From Chitinophagaceae bacterium (GTDB lineage: Bacteria; Bacteroidota; Bacteroidia; Chitinophagales; Chitinophagaceae), in the NCBI GenBank assembly GCA_016786525.1, contig JAEUVW010000046.1:1-16502 (forward strand): a stretch of DNA of 16,502 bases, in the 5' to 3' direction. Of this stretch, positions 1 to 8,726 are shown one piece after another; the first letter of the stretch is position 1, and each line of letters begins with the position of its first letter. A program made the translations under genes and the position numbers. The notes under the pieces were generated by a model that saw nothing but the letters and a program-made list of their open reading frames with translations, had not been told where the DNA came from and searched no databases.

Positions 1-45
1 TTGCAGAAAGTGAAAAAAGATTTTGTGCCGTATTTTGCGGAGCAC

Positions 46-1113
46 ATGAAAGAGCCGGTTTCGTTGAAAAAAATGCTGATGGGCGCGGGCATCCTGATGG
101 CCTGCATCCTGCTGCTGAACCAGCTTTCGGGGGCTGCGGCAGAGGCGCTTTTCCCTTATTTCTTCACGCCCCTGCAAACACTGCGCTGTTTGCTCTTCGG
201 AATCTTTCCTTTCAGCATCGGCGACCTGCTGTACCTGGGCCTGGGCTTGTACCTCCTGTATGCCCTTATCGTATTTGTACGCCGCTGGCGGCAGCGCACA
301 AAAGCCATGCGTGCCCGGGGCCTGCTGCGGGGCCTGTTGCTCTTCCTGGCATCTTACCTGCTGTTGCTTATGCTATGGGGCCTGAACTATGAGCGCCCCA
401 AACTGGCGCGGCAACTCTCCCTGGATACCGGCTCAGTGTCGCAGGAAGAACTCTTCCTGTTCGACTCCTTCCTCGTCCACAGGCTGAACACCCTGCACTC
501 CTCCTATACCGCTTTGCCGCTCAAACAGCTCAGCACGATAGCGGCAAATACCTATGCACAGCAAAACACACCGATGAAAGTCTCCGTGAAGCCGACATTG
601 CTGGGCAGCAGCCTGGCCTATTTCGGCATCGAAGGCTACTTCAATCCCTTTACCGGCGAAGCACAGGTAGACAAAGGCAACCCCGCCTTTATGCAACCCT
701 TTGTCGTAGCGCACGAGATGGCACACCAGACCGGCATTGCAGCCGAAGACGATGCCAACCTGCTGGCCTATATCCGCTGCATGGAAAGCGGGGACCCCAC
801 ATTTGAATATTCGGCCTGCCTGAATATCTGGCTGTACACCCATCGCCATGTGCGCAGCTACGACAGCACACGCGCCGGGGACCTGAAAAGATTGCTGAAC
901 CCCGTTACCCTGAAGCAACTGGACACCCTGCGGCAACGCAGCATAGCCTACCAAACCGTGCTGGATGATATGAGCAGTTTTATCTTTGACCTGTACCTGC
1001 GCATGGGCAGGCAAACAGATGGTATCGGCAGCTACCGGAATGTCGCCTACTCTGCACTATGCTGGGAAAAGAAAAAGCGCACACTACCCGATGGCAGCAT
1101 ACGCTTTTTCTGA
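46..1113 (+). CDS. DUF3810 membrane protein with HExxH motif
   Basis: A protein of about 355 residues if it starts at the ATG at 46. The frame is open to the window edge and a TTG lies at position 1, so an upstream start cannot be excluded; the ATG gives the short basic N-terminus usual for this family. Three hydrophobic segments lie in the first third (roughly residues 10-30, 55-80 and 92-112), followed by a long soluble part. That part holds HEMAH (His223-His227 from this start) and, seven residues after the second His, a Glu in AAEDDAN that could be the third zinc ligand. This is the signature of DUF3810, a Bacteroidota family of putative membrane-bound zinc peptidases with no characterised function that I know of. 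Substrate and topology are unknown. It converges on the porU2-like gene with only 17 bp between the stop codons. Confidence 0.85.
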   Translation: MKEPVSLKKMLMGAGILMACILLLNQLSGAAAEALFPYFFTPLQTLRCLLFGIFPFSIGDLLYLGLGLYLLYALIVFVRRWRQRTKAMRARGLLRGLLLFLASYLLLLMLWGLNYERPKLARQLSLDTGSVSQEELFLFDSFLVHRLNTLHSSYTALPLKQLSTIAANTYAQQNTPMKVSVKPTLLGSSLAYFGIEGYFNPFTGEAQVDKGNPAFMQPFVVAHEMAHQTGIAAEDDANLLAYIRCMESGDPTFEYSACLNIWLYTHRHVRSYDSTRAGDLKRLLNPVTLKQLDTLRQRSIAYQTVLDDMSSFIFDLYLRMGRQTDGIGSYRNVAYSALCWEKKKRTLPDGSIRFF

Positions 1114-1130
1114 CCGGCCGGTCCGCAAGC

Positions 1131-4100
1131 CTAACGCATAATATACATCTTGCTGTAGCCGTTTTTATAAAACTTATCGATGGCCGAATTTTCGCGGCGC
1201 TCAATATCTTCGCCATTGATGGCCGTCACCACGCGGTAGAGATAGACACCGTTGCCCAATACCTGTCCATACTGGTCCTTACCATCCCATTTGTACTCCG
1301 TCACATTGCGCCCGATATGGATATTGCCGATCTCCTGGCGGGTAATTTCGCGCACCACCTTACCGCTGATGGTCAGGATCTGTATTTTGAACTGGGACGG
1401 AATTTTCCAGCCTGTGAGTTCGAAAACAAAAGCAGTGGATGTGGAGAAAGGATTCGGGTAATTCAGCAGGTTGGTGATCGTCGATTTATTGATCACTTCA
1501 AAGGAAATAGAGTATTCATTGGCACCCGATCCCGCATCATTGCCCGAAGCATCTGTACCGCGTGCATACAGCTGGTAAATGCCATCCTTCGTAAAAGCAG
1601 GCTTGTACTCAATAAAGGCCTCATTTTTTCCGGCACTCATATCCGCAGGCACGAATTTACAAACCGAACCATCGAAGGCAATACGGTTCCGGGTATCCTC
1701 CGGTTCGCCGGGATACCGTAAGAACAATTTCATCGAAGCCGTATCATTCAGCGCCAGGAATTTATTTTCATCGCGCAGCAGCACTTTAATGAAAGGCCGG
1801 GCAGAAACGATATCCCGGTCCAGGATGTGTATCCCGTCGAAGGTCACATCCAGCAAAGGATTATAGCGGTCCGTCTTGATATCGAAGGGAACATAACCCA
1901 GGTTGTTCGGGTGATATTGTTCGGGCTGGTCCTGGTCCGGGTTGGCTTCGATAAACAGGTAATTTTTGCCCGGGTATGGTTTGGGATCGAAGCTGAACGC
2001 CGCATGCAGCGTATCGTTTCCTTTGAGTTCCCGGTACTTCCTGTCGCCTAGCAAATGGCCTACGCCATTGGCGTCGATGACCTTGTAGCGTACTAGCATG
2101 CTGTCCATAGGCAGATCCGTCAAGGTCTCTATTGCCGTCTCCAGACTCATCAGCTGCCCCACACTCACACTATCGGTAAAGCTGTAATGCACAGCGGGGT
2201 TCAGGGCCGCTTCGGGAAGCGGCTCGTACAATACGCGCCAGTAATCCAGCTGTGGTGCCGTATGGAACTGTGTATCGCGGGTATACCATTGCAGGCGGAG
2301 CTTAGGATAGGTCGCCGCACTGATAAATTCTATATTCGTATCCCGTACCGGCCCTTCATACAGGAAGGTCTCCGTTCCGGACTTTTCAATACCCGTAATC
2401 CTCACCAGGGCGCTATCGGCAAGCGTAGCCGTATCGAAGTAGGCTGAGGTGCGCCATTTCAGGGTTTTCCATTTGCGGGCGGCACCCAGCACCACACTGT
2501 TCATCTGCCCGCTCACATCAGACACCGGTATGGTGTACGAAATATCCAGTACATCATTGATGCCCGCGGCGAAATGCTGCTCCACAGGAAAATCGGCGGA
2601 GCCTTTCTTGCACAGCATGGAGAATACCCTGGGCTGATAGAAAGAGTCGATCTGGCTGAAACCCAGTTTACGCATACTGTGGTACAGGGAAACACCGCTT
2701 CCGTTGGCCAGTGTATCATCTTTCCAGGTAGAGACATAGTAGCCGCCGCCCCACAGGTTATACGCAATACAGTTGCGGACAAATACATAGTTACCGTCCG
2801 GTATACTGTCCAGGAATTTACGGGCACTATTGCGTCCATCGGCATTGTACAAGTCAAAGCTGAAGCAGTTGACATTTCTTTGCGAAAGCCCGCAGCGCGG
2901 GTTGGAACCCTGGCGGCCTGCAGGCGGGTTTTCCCAGGCTCTTCCGCTGCTGCTGTCGAACACGATCACCTGGAGCGTGCCTCCGTAATCGCAGTCATAG
3001 CGCTGCAGGTCTGCGCCGTTATAATACACCCTGTTGTCGTCACCGCTTCCATAGAAAGTATAGGGCGGGCCAAGATTCATGATCGTGCTGAGATCCCTGA
3101 TCGTGACAAAAGATTTGTTGTACTGGAATTTACGGTTTTCCCCATACTGCAGGGCATCAAAAGCATTGTATTTGTATTGGTAGTAGTGCGATTGGTTCCA
3201 GCCATCAGAGCCATTTTTCAGGTAAACAAACGAACTGCCTGCCCAGGTATAGTTGCCGCTTCCGTCTTCAATACTCGTGCGCCAGTAGTACACCATGCTG
3301 TCCTGCATCAGCATACCGGGCTTCCATTTGACGACCCCGCCTTTGCTGTCCATCGTGGTCTGCATTTTACCCGGGCTGTTAAACTGCTCCGTGGTATCGA
3401 TCTCTATCTTATAGCGTCCTGTACCTTTGAACGGGTTCAGTGTAGAAGCCTTGAGCTCAAGGTCCGTTTTGTACACGATGCTGAAATTGTACGGATAGAC
3501 GGGCACTATGTTGTCAGACAACACGAACACATCGATCATAGCAGTATTATTGGCCTCCGATTGTTCGTCGTAGCGCCCCGGGGCATCGATCGTTACTTTA
3601 TACTTATTGATCCCCAGATCTTTGGTCTTGTCTATCGGCAGCCAGACCTGGGTCACATCGCTGTTTTCCAGGCCGATGATGGCATAAGAGCGGGTCAGGC
3701 TCAGTTTTCCTTCAGGATTGGTGTGCTCAATCTTTACCTCCACGGTATCGGCGATCGAGCGTCCCAGGTTGAAAGCAGCGATCCGCAACTGGAAAGAATC
3801 GAGCGCCGTGGTAATGCTGACCGGCAAAGTACTGAGCCCTTCATTGCCTACGTAGTAATCTGCCTTCGCAGCCGAAGCTGCGATCCGTGTCGCGGGGTCT
3901 CCCTGCATGATGAAAGACTCCATATGCGTCTGCTTGCGCGAAGTCACCTCTGCGGTTTCCGCACCGTCAGCAATCGTACTGTCGTGCGCCGCACGATACT
4001 GCTCCCCTATTGTCTGGCCATAGTTCCGGCGGGCGATTTTATCATACAGTATCGGCATGTATTTGCTGTGAATGTCCGTATACCCCTGGTTGTTGGACGC

Positions 4101-6245
4101 CATAGAGATAATGGCTCCGCTCTGCGGTGCACTGACAAATTTTTCGGATACGGTCTTGATGATCGTCGATTCATAGATGGTAGATATATCGCAGCCGTAA
4201 GCATCGAATACCGGCAGGCGGGGCAGGGAGTTAAACTCCGATGGATCTTTGATATTGTAATCCAGGGCAGCGCCTGAACCGTGGCCATAGTACGTGATCA
4301 GGGACAGGCCGTTCGTGATCAGACTGTCCACCTTTTTATCGGCAATAGTGGTCGGCTCTCCTTTGGTGCTTTTGGCCACAGTGGTCACGATCCCGCCCGT
4401 GTACGGCCCCGAGATAATCGCCTTTGCATAGTTCAGCGTCGGCAGCAGCGTCCCTGCCTGCAGACCCACATCGGAGCGGTCGCCGCCGGCAATATGCAGC
4501 ACCTGCTTTTTCCAGAGCTCGGAAACGGGTGTAGGAAATACGGCGGGCACCAGGGCCGCTTCATATTGCTTCACTTTATTCAGGTAAGCGGCCAGCTCAC
4601 TGCTGTTCCATGCCGACAGGCGGCCGATATCCACCTTCATCTTCCAGGTCTTGCGGTCGGTAGCGAAAGCCACATCCGAACCCGGATGCCCGTAAGTAGG
4701 TACGATGCCCTGGAAACCTGCAGCAATCGGCAAGCTGAGAAACTGTTTGTAACTGGTATAGACGACACCTTTACCGACCAGGAAAACCGTTTTCGGTTTA
4801 CTGCTCCATTTATCCAGGGCAAAATCGATGAGATGTGTGATGGAAAGCGGGTGGGTATAAATCCCGTAAGCATATTGATCGTACAGTTCTTCTATATCGG
4901 CGACCACGACCTTGTGCCCGCCGCCGGCAGCAGAAGCGCGGTAGTCTTTATACTCCTGTATGTAATTGCGCCCGTCATCCGAGCGGGACAGGTTGTTATG
5001 CGTGATCATAAGATAATCACCCTGGTTTGCCGCAGCACTAAAATCAGTAAAGGTCCGCTGTCCTGAAAAGCCCGGACTCAGCACTTTGGAGCCGGAAGGA
5101 GCATAGAGCACCATATCCATATCCGTCAGGGACGCGTCGATATAAAAGCGGGTCTTACCCGGCACACTGATGTCTCCCGTATAATACTTGCGGTTGCTCA
5201 GGTCGTACAGGCGGGGGGTGCTGCCGCCGTGGCTGAAACCGGAAACTTCTATGTACTGGCTGCTGCTGGCGGCATCCACTTTAAAGCGGAAAAAGTCAGC
5301 GCCGCTGAAATTCCAGTCCCTGGGGTATTCTATCTCCCAGAATACAATGTAAAAATTATCCGCAACCCCTGTTTCGGTATGGGTAAAAGTAAGCGTATTG
5401 GTAGTCGACAATTCCGTGCTGGGTACCAGCAGATCAAAGCGCTGGATATCGCTGACGCCATACACCACATCGGCTTTCAATATGGAATTGAGCTCCATTT
5501 TCATTTTATGGATGCTGTTGCGGGAGCGGGCGATACCTGCTGTCCTCAGGCGTGCGCTTAAAGCCCCTGTCACCAGGTTCGGCGTATTGAAGCTCATAGA
5601 GGCCGGTGTAATGCTGTTGTAGGCTTTCAGGTAATATCCTTCTCCCTGGTCAAACTGGGAGGAATACAATTCGCGGATACCGCCATAGGCAAGATCTACC
5701 GGTCCGTTTGTTTTACCCGGCAGGAAGGCCTCTTTCCCGTTTTGCATCACGGTAGTCCTGCAATAGGTGCTGGCTGCCGGCGGTGTTCCGGGTATGGGTG
5801 TGCTGATGGCCTGGTAACGCTGATGCACCGAACTGTTGTCTACCGTAAGGAAATAGACTGCGGTATCGTTAAACAGGCTGACATTGTCATTCGTGTATTT
5901 ATCAGCAGAAAGGTACAGCTCCTTATCCAGCTGTCCGTCATTGCCACGGCCGAAAAACTCTATATAGTCGGCCGCGCCGAATACGCCATTGTTGCTGACG
6001 AAAAGCGGAATTTCCTTGCCATCCCGGTACAGGATATAGTCTGAGCCGGAAGCAGAGGACGGCACCCCGGCCAGGTCCAGCATGCCTTTGCTGATGCGGA
6101 ATATCCCATCTGTGCCCACCTTGAATTTCCAATAGGTTTTACCATGATTGATCCATTCGTTCCCGTACTGTGCCCGGACCTGTAGTGTAGCGGTCAGCAG
6201 CAGTGCGGTGAACAAAAGAAAGACCAGAGAATGATAACGGCGCAT
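1131..6245 (-). CDS. porU2: Putative type IX secretion sortase PorU2-like, C25 cysteine peptidase
   Basis: 1704 residues starting at ATG, with a classic signal peptide (about residues 1-25, cut near VRA/Q). A gingipain-type C25 peptidase domain spans roughly residues 405-790. The expected catalytic dyad is visible: His655 in YYGHGSG and Cys685 in DAYGCD, 30 residues apart. The C-terminal half looks like stacked beta-sandwich domains with a CARDB-like part. It ends in a FlgD-type Ig domain (about 1590-1685) that begins NYPNPF and contains GKDQYGQVLGNGVYLYRV. PorU in the type IX secretion system cleaves C-terminal sorting signals and attaches cargo to the cell surface. This longer form, encoded next to a PorV-like barrel, matches what is annotated as PorU2. 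The sortase role is inferred from family and neighbour; it could instead be a secreted C25 peptidase. It lies 18 bp downstream of the porV2-like gene and is surely co-transcribed with it. Confidence 0.87.
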   Translation of the reverse strand: MRRYHSLVFLLFTALLLTATLQVRAQYGNEWINHGKTYWKFKVGTDGIFRISKGMLDLAGVPSSASGSDYILYRDGKEIPLFVSNNGVFGAADYIEFFGRGNDGQLDKELYLSADKYTNDNVSLFNDTAVYFLTVDNSSVHQRYQAISTPIPGTPPAASTYCRTTVMQNGKEAFLPGKTNGPVDLAYGGIRELYSSQFDQGEGYYLKAYNSITPASMSFNTPNLVTGALSARLRTAGIARSRNSIHKMKMELNSILKADVVYGVSDIQRFDLLVPSTELSTTNTLTFTHTETGVADNFYIVFWEIEYPRDWNFSGADFFRFKVDAASSSQYIEVSGFSHGGSTPRLYDLSNRKYYTGDISVPGKTRFYIDASLTDMDMVLYAPSGSKVLSPGFSGQRTFTDFSAAANQGDYLMITHNNLSRSDDGRNYIQEYKDYRASAAGGGHKVVVADIEELYDQYAYGIYTHPLSITHLIDFALDKWSSKPKTVFLVGKGVVYTSYKQFLSLPIAAGFQGIVPTYGHPGSDVAFATDRKTWKMKVDIGRLSAWNSSELAAYLNKVKQYEAALVPAVFPTPVSELWKKQVLHIAGGDRSDVGLQAGTLLPTLNYAKAIISGPYTGGIVTTVAKSTKGEPTTIADKKVDSLITNGLSLITYYGHGSGAALDYNIKDPSEFNSLPRLPVFDAYGCDISTIYESTIIKTVSEKFVSAPQSGAIISMASNNQGYTDIHSKYMPILYDKIARRNYGQTIGEQYRAAHDSTIADGAETAEVTSRKQTHMESFIMQGDPATRIAASAAKADYYVGNEGLSTLPVSITTALDSFQLRIAAFNLGRSIADTVEVKIEHTNPEGKLSLTRSYAIIGLENSDVTQVWLPIDKTKDLGINKYKVTIDAPGRYDEQSEANNTAMIDVFVLSDNIVPVYPYNFSIVYKTDLELKASTLNPFKGTGRYKIEIDTTEQFNSPGKMQTTMDSKGGVVKWKPGMLMQDSMVYYWRTSIEDGSGNYTWAGSSFVYLKNGSDGWNQSHYYQYKYNAFDALQYGENRKFQYNKSFVTIRDLSTIMNLGPPYTFYGSGDDNRVYYNGADLQRYDCDYGGTLQVIVFDSSSGRAWENPPAGRQGSNPRCGLSQRNVNCFSFDLYNADGRNSARKFLDSIPDGNYVFVRNCIAYNLWGGGYYVSTWKDDTLANGSGVSLYHSMRKLGFSQIDSFYQPRVFSMLCKKGSADFPVEQHFAAGINDVLDISYTIPVSDVSGQMNSVVLGAARKWKTLKWRTSAYFDTATLADSALVRITGIEKSGTETFLYEGPVRDTNIEFISAATYPKLRLQWYTRDTQFHTAPQLDYWRVLYEPLPEAALNPAVHYSFTDSVSVGQLMSLETAIETLTDLPMDSMLVRYKVIDANGVGHLLGDRKYRELKGNDTLHAAFSFDPKPYPGKNYLFIEANPDQDQPEQYHPNNLGYVPFDIKTDRYNPLLDVTFDGIHILDRDIVSARPFIKVLLRDENKFLALNDTASMKLFLRYPGEPEDTRNRIAFDGSVCKFVPADMSAGKNEAFIEYKPAFTKDGIYQLYARGTDASGNDAGSGANEYSISFEVINKSTITNLLNYPNPFSTSTAFVFELTGWKIPSQFKIQILTISGKVVREITRQEIGNIHIGRNVTEYKWDGKDQYGQVLGNGVYLYRVVTAINGEDIERRENSAIDKFYKNGYSKMYIMR

Positions 6246-6263
6246 AGTAAAATAGTTTAGGTT

Positions 6264-7445
6264 TTATTGTTGTACAGGACTTGTTGTCTGCCCGGGACTT
6301 GCTGTCTGTCCGGCTTTATCTGTCTCTTCTTTCCTGCTTTTGGAAAGCGATTTAATATCGAAGCGCAGGGAAACGATATGGGAAAACAAGGGGTTGCTCT
6401 GTGTCTGCAGGCTGGTGTAAGCGTAGTCTGCCACGATGGGGCCCAGCTTCAGGCCTACACCGATAGAAGGCTGAAAAATAGTGAAGGTCTTTTTGTTCAG
6501 GCTGTCCTTATCGTCCAGTACTTTCTGGATGTTGCTGACACCGGCGCGGAGGAAAACAGTGTTCTTATAGCTCAGCTCCAGGCCGGCACGCGGGTCTATG
6601 CTCAGTGATTTTGAGCGGATCAGGGTATTGCGCATACCATCCGTTGTCAGGTCCGCATTCAGCTCCGCAAGCAACTGTATTTTGCTGGCAGGCTTCATAA
6701 AGTTGTATCCGGCGCCGATATTAAAGCGGGGATTCATCACTTCGTAAGATTTTACCGGTATTTCATTCCCCGTCTGGCCAAATACTTCTTTTTCCCTTTC
6801 GGTAAGGTTGAAACTCCAGGTGGTATAAGTGGTCGTGGCATCTTTGACCGATATACCCAGCAACAAGCGCCGGTAACGTGCCTGGAAGCCTACATCCACC
6901 CCTCCGCCCCAGGCATTCGCCATCGAGCCGATATTCCGGTAGACGATCTTGGCATTTGCTCCTATGCTGGTCCTGATCTCCGGGTTCCGGAACAGTTTCA
7001 GCTGCTGCGCATACGAAAGCAGGAAAGCATAGTCGCCGGCAGAGATCGATTTCAGTTTACTTTCGTCAAACGAACCATCAGGTTGGATATAGTCGATCGT
7101 ATAAGGGATATCGTCGGTTGCAAAACGGAGAAACGACACCCCGAAAGCCCTTTTCTTGTCTTTTGTCGGCATCGCTACCGAGGCAAAATCGTATTTCGCA
7201 TTCCCTGCAAAATACTCGGCATGCATGAGTCCTACCTGCAGGTCTTCCTGGATGTTGGTCAGCCCGGCCGGGTTCCAGTAGCCGCTGTTGGCATCAGCAG
7301 AAGAGGCAACCTGCGCGCCGCCCATAGCCAGGCCCCGCCCCCCCACACCAATGTTCAGGTATTCGTTTACATAGATCCGGGGTTGGGTATAGGCAACTGC
7401 CGACAACAGCAGGCCCAGGCCCGTAAAAAGCAATCTTCTTTTCAT
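6264..7445 (-). CDS. porV2: PorV/PorQ-family outer-membrane protein (PorV2-like)
   Basis: 393 residues from the ATG at 7445; a GTG four codons upstream is possible but less likely, because the ATG begins a standard signal peptide (MKRRLLFTGLGLLL, cut near residue 21). The mature N-terminus has the PorV/PorQ hallmark of a glycine-rich stretch, GVGGRGLAMGGAQVA, followed by ANSGYWNPAGL. The rest is rich in alternating hydrophobic residues as in a FadL-like beta-barrel, with a low-complexity Gln/Pro/Thr tail after the last strand. PorV proteins shuttle type IX cargo from the translocon to the PorU sortase at the outer membrane. Pairing with a C25 PorU-like peptidase in one operon points to the PorV2 subtype. 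The family call is firm; the shuttle role is inferred. Confidence 0.87.
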   Translation of the reverse strand: MKRRLLFTGLGLLLSAVAYTQPRIYVNEYLNIGVGGRGLAMGGAQVASSADANSGYWNPAGLTNIQEDLQVGLMHAEYFAGNAKYDFASVAMPTKDKKRAFGVSFLRFATDDIPYTIDYIQPDGSFDESKLKSISAGDYAFLLSYAQQLKLFRNPEIRTSIGANAKIVYRNIGSMANAWGGGVDVGFQARYRRLLLGISVKDATTTYTTWSFNLTEREKEVFGQTGNEIPVKSYEVMNPRFNIGAGYNFMKPASKIQLLAELNADLTTDGMRNTLIRSKSLSIDPRAGLELSYKNTVFLRAGVSNIQKVLDDKDSLNKKTFTIFQPSIGVGLKLGPIVADYAYTSLQTQSNPLFSHIVSLRFDIKSLSKSRKEETDKAGQTASPGQTTSPVQQ

Positions 7446-7531
7446 TATTATTAACACATAATCATCAAAAATAATGCCATAGTGACCTGGGACATTCTTT
7501 TCGGCTCTGGGAAAGCCACTAAAACATTTTA

Positions 7532-7539
7532 CAAAAATA
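7532..7539 (-). promoter_or_regulatory. Possible -7 box for the porV2-porU2 operon
   Basis: The minus strand reads TATTTTTG, an exact match to the Bacteroidetes -7 consensus TAnnTTTG, about 85 bp upstream of the porV2 ATG. No clear TTG lies at the expected -33 distance. A second identical octamer at 7466-7473 sits closer to the gene, and the sequence cannot decide between them. Confidence 0.3.
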
Positions 7540-7560
7540 AATTATTTCTGCTGTTTCACG

Positions 7561-7590
7561 AAAAAAAGGGCCGGTAAAGTATACCGGCCC
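7561..7590 (-). terminator. Intrinsic terminator of the DUF1573 cluster
   Basis: On the minus strand a perfect 9-bp stem GGGCCGGTA/TACCGGCCC (7582-7590 with 7568-7576) closes a 5-nt loop and is followed at once by seven T (7567-7561). It lies 22 bp past the stop of the last DUF1573 gene and separates that cluster from the porV2-porU2 operon. Confidence 0.88.
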
Positions 7591-7612
7591 TTTGATACAA
7601 AGAAAAAAATGA

Positions 7613-8074
7613 TTAGTTTTTAGGAGCATCCGGCGTGGATGCAGGCACTACTTCTCCTTTGATATACAGTTCGTAGCGGTCTTTACCGTCTTCGAGCGCT
7701 GCATTGGAAGTAATGTATACCGATTTGGCGATCGGGCCTACGCGTCCCTGTGTATTGTAGCGAACTGTGATCTTTCCTTTTTTACCGGGCAGGATCGGCT
7801 CTTTGTTCCACTCGGGAGTCGTACAGCCGCAAGATGCGTTGGCATTGCTGATGATCAGGGGCTCTTTACCCACATTTTTGAATTCAAAAACATGCTCTGC
7901 TACAGGGCCTTCGGGAATTTTACCGAAATCGTAAGTGTTGTTTTTATCCATGAATTCAAACTTCGCGGCATTCTTGTTCACGGCTTTGGCTGCTGGGGCA
8001 GTTACCGGGTTTTGCGCTTGGGCCAGGCCTGCAACACTCATAGCCAGGCAAAGGGAAAAGATTACTTTTTTCAT
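7613..8074 (-). CDS. DUF1573 exported protein (paralogue 1 of 3)
   Basis: 153 residues from the ATG at 8074. An in-frame extension upstream (to 8119) is Lys/Asn-rich and would spoil the signal peptide, so it is rejected. The signal peptide is residues 1-20, cut at AQA/Q. The mature protein is one Ig-like DUF1573 domain: FDFGKIPEGP-type opening, then a Cys82-Gly-Cys84 pair in ASCGCTTP, then LPGKKGKITVRYNTQGR and a final beta segment ending in IKGEVVP. DUF1573 proteins are common in Bacteroidota, probably periplasmic or outer-membrane-facing, and have no assigned function. It shares with the third paralogue an insert of about eight residues (here EDGKDRYEL) near the C-terminus that the middle paralogue lacks. 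It is the last gene of the cluster, before a strong terminator. Confidence 0.9.
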   Translation of the reverse strand: MKKVIFSLCLAMSVAGLAQAQNPVTAPAAKAVNKNAAKFEFMDKNNTYDFGKIPEGPVAEHVFEFKNVGKEPLIISNANASCGCTTPEWNKEPILPGKKGKITVRYNTQGRVGPIAKSVYITSNAALEDGKDRYELYIKGEVVPASTPDAPKN

Positions 8075-8116
8075 TTCGTTTGTTTGTTTATTTTTTTTTA
8101 TGTTTTGAAAAGTATG

Positions 8117-8141
8117 CATTGGACCGCAGCCGGCCCCAATG
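8117..8141 (-). terminator. Hairpin between DUF1573 genes, possible partial terminator
   Basis: Two bases after the middle DUF1573 stop codon, the minus strand forms CATTGG/CCAATG, extended by a G-T pair and, past one bulge, CCG/CGG around a GCTG loop. Only a broken T-run (TACTTTTC) follows, so it may attenuate or protect the transcript ends rather than stop transcription. The TACTTTTC could also be a degenerate -7 box for the next gene (TTG 22 bp upstream). Confidence 0.35.
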
Positions 8142-8143
8142 GT

Positions 8144-8635
8144 TTAATGTGTTTTGATCATGGAATTGCTTTGCGGCACAGAACCTTCGGGTGCTTTTTC
8201 CACTTCACCTTTGATGGTCAGTACTTTTACGCCGACATTAGAGGTGATGGTGATCGTCTTGGTAAAAGGAGCAACCCTGCCCTGTGTATTGTAAGAGGCT
8301 TTGATGGTTCCTTTCTTACCGGGCAGTACCGGGTCTTTGGAGTAAGACGGGGTTGTACAACCGCAGGAAGCGCTGACATTGGAAATGATGATGGGCTCTT
8401 TACCTACATTGGTAAATTCGAATTCGTGGTCGGCGGTAGGGCCTTCCTGTATGATACCGAAATCATGCACGGGCGTTTTGAAGTACATATTTTCCGGTGC
8501 AGGTTTTGGCGCCTGGGCAGGGGGAGGAGCAGTCAAACCAACGTTATCAGGCATACTCAGCTTGGGAGTGACTTGTGCGTTGGCCGCTGTATACCCGGCT
8601 ACAACCAGGGACAAAGACAAAATTACTTTTTTCAT
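8144..8635 (-). CDS. DUF1573 exported protein (paralogue 2 of 3)
   Basis: 163 residues starting at ATG, with a signal peptide of 20 residues (ANA/Q) and then a Pro-rich linker (about residues 25-50, with APPPAQAPKPAP) that the other two copies lack. The DUF1573 domain follows: VHDFGIIQEGPTADHEFEF, the Cys91-Gly-Cys93 pair in ASCGCTTP, and LPGKKGTIKASYNTQGR. Its C-terminal strand is shorter than in its neighbours (ITSNVGVKVLTIKGEV), without the eight-residue insert. Function is unknown. It is the most diverged of the three tandem copies, so the duplications are not recent. It sits 91 bp downstream of the third copy, with a possible -7 box of its own in the gap. Confidence 0.9.
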   Translation of the reverse strand: MKKVILSLSLVVAGYTAANAQVTPKLSMPDNVGLTAPPPAQAPKPAPENMYFKTPVHDFGIIQEGPTADHEFEFTNVGKEPIIISNVSASCGCTTPSYSKDPVLPGKKGTIKASYNTQGRVAPFTKTITITSNVGVKVLTIKGEVEKAPEGSVPQSNSMIKTH

Positions 8636-8659
8636 TAGGATTTACTTTTTATATGTGTA

Positions 8660-8667
8660 CAAAAATA
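8660..8667 (-). promoter_or_regulatory. Possible -7 box upstream of the middle DUF1573 gene
   Basis: TATTTTTG on the minus strand matches TAnnTTTG and lies 24 bp upstream of the ATG. No TTG is present at the -33 distance, so this rests on the -7 octamer alone. If real, the paralogues can be expressed separately. Confidence 0.3.
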
Positions 8668-8726
8668 AGTTGTTCAATATTTTTTGCTGTTATTTGAGCG
8701 TTAAAGGAATAGCGCTGAAAGCAGCT

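Noticed and set aside
1112..1123. Perfect palindrome GACCGGCCGGTC between the convergent DUF3810 and porU2-like genes.
   Set aside because: No T-run follows on either strand, and as a hairpin it has only four pairs with a 4-nt loop; probably chance in G+C-rich DNA.
2574..4277. Long plus-strand open frame opposite the porU2-like gene.
   Set aside because: It is the reverse-frame shadow of a clear C25 peptidase gene and its translation shows no recognisable domain.
8075..8119. N-terminal extension of the last DUF1573 gene to an upstream in-frame start.
   Set aside because: The added residues are Lys/Asn-rich and would bury the clean signal peptide that begins at the ATG at 8074.
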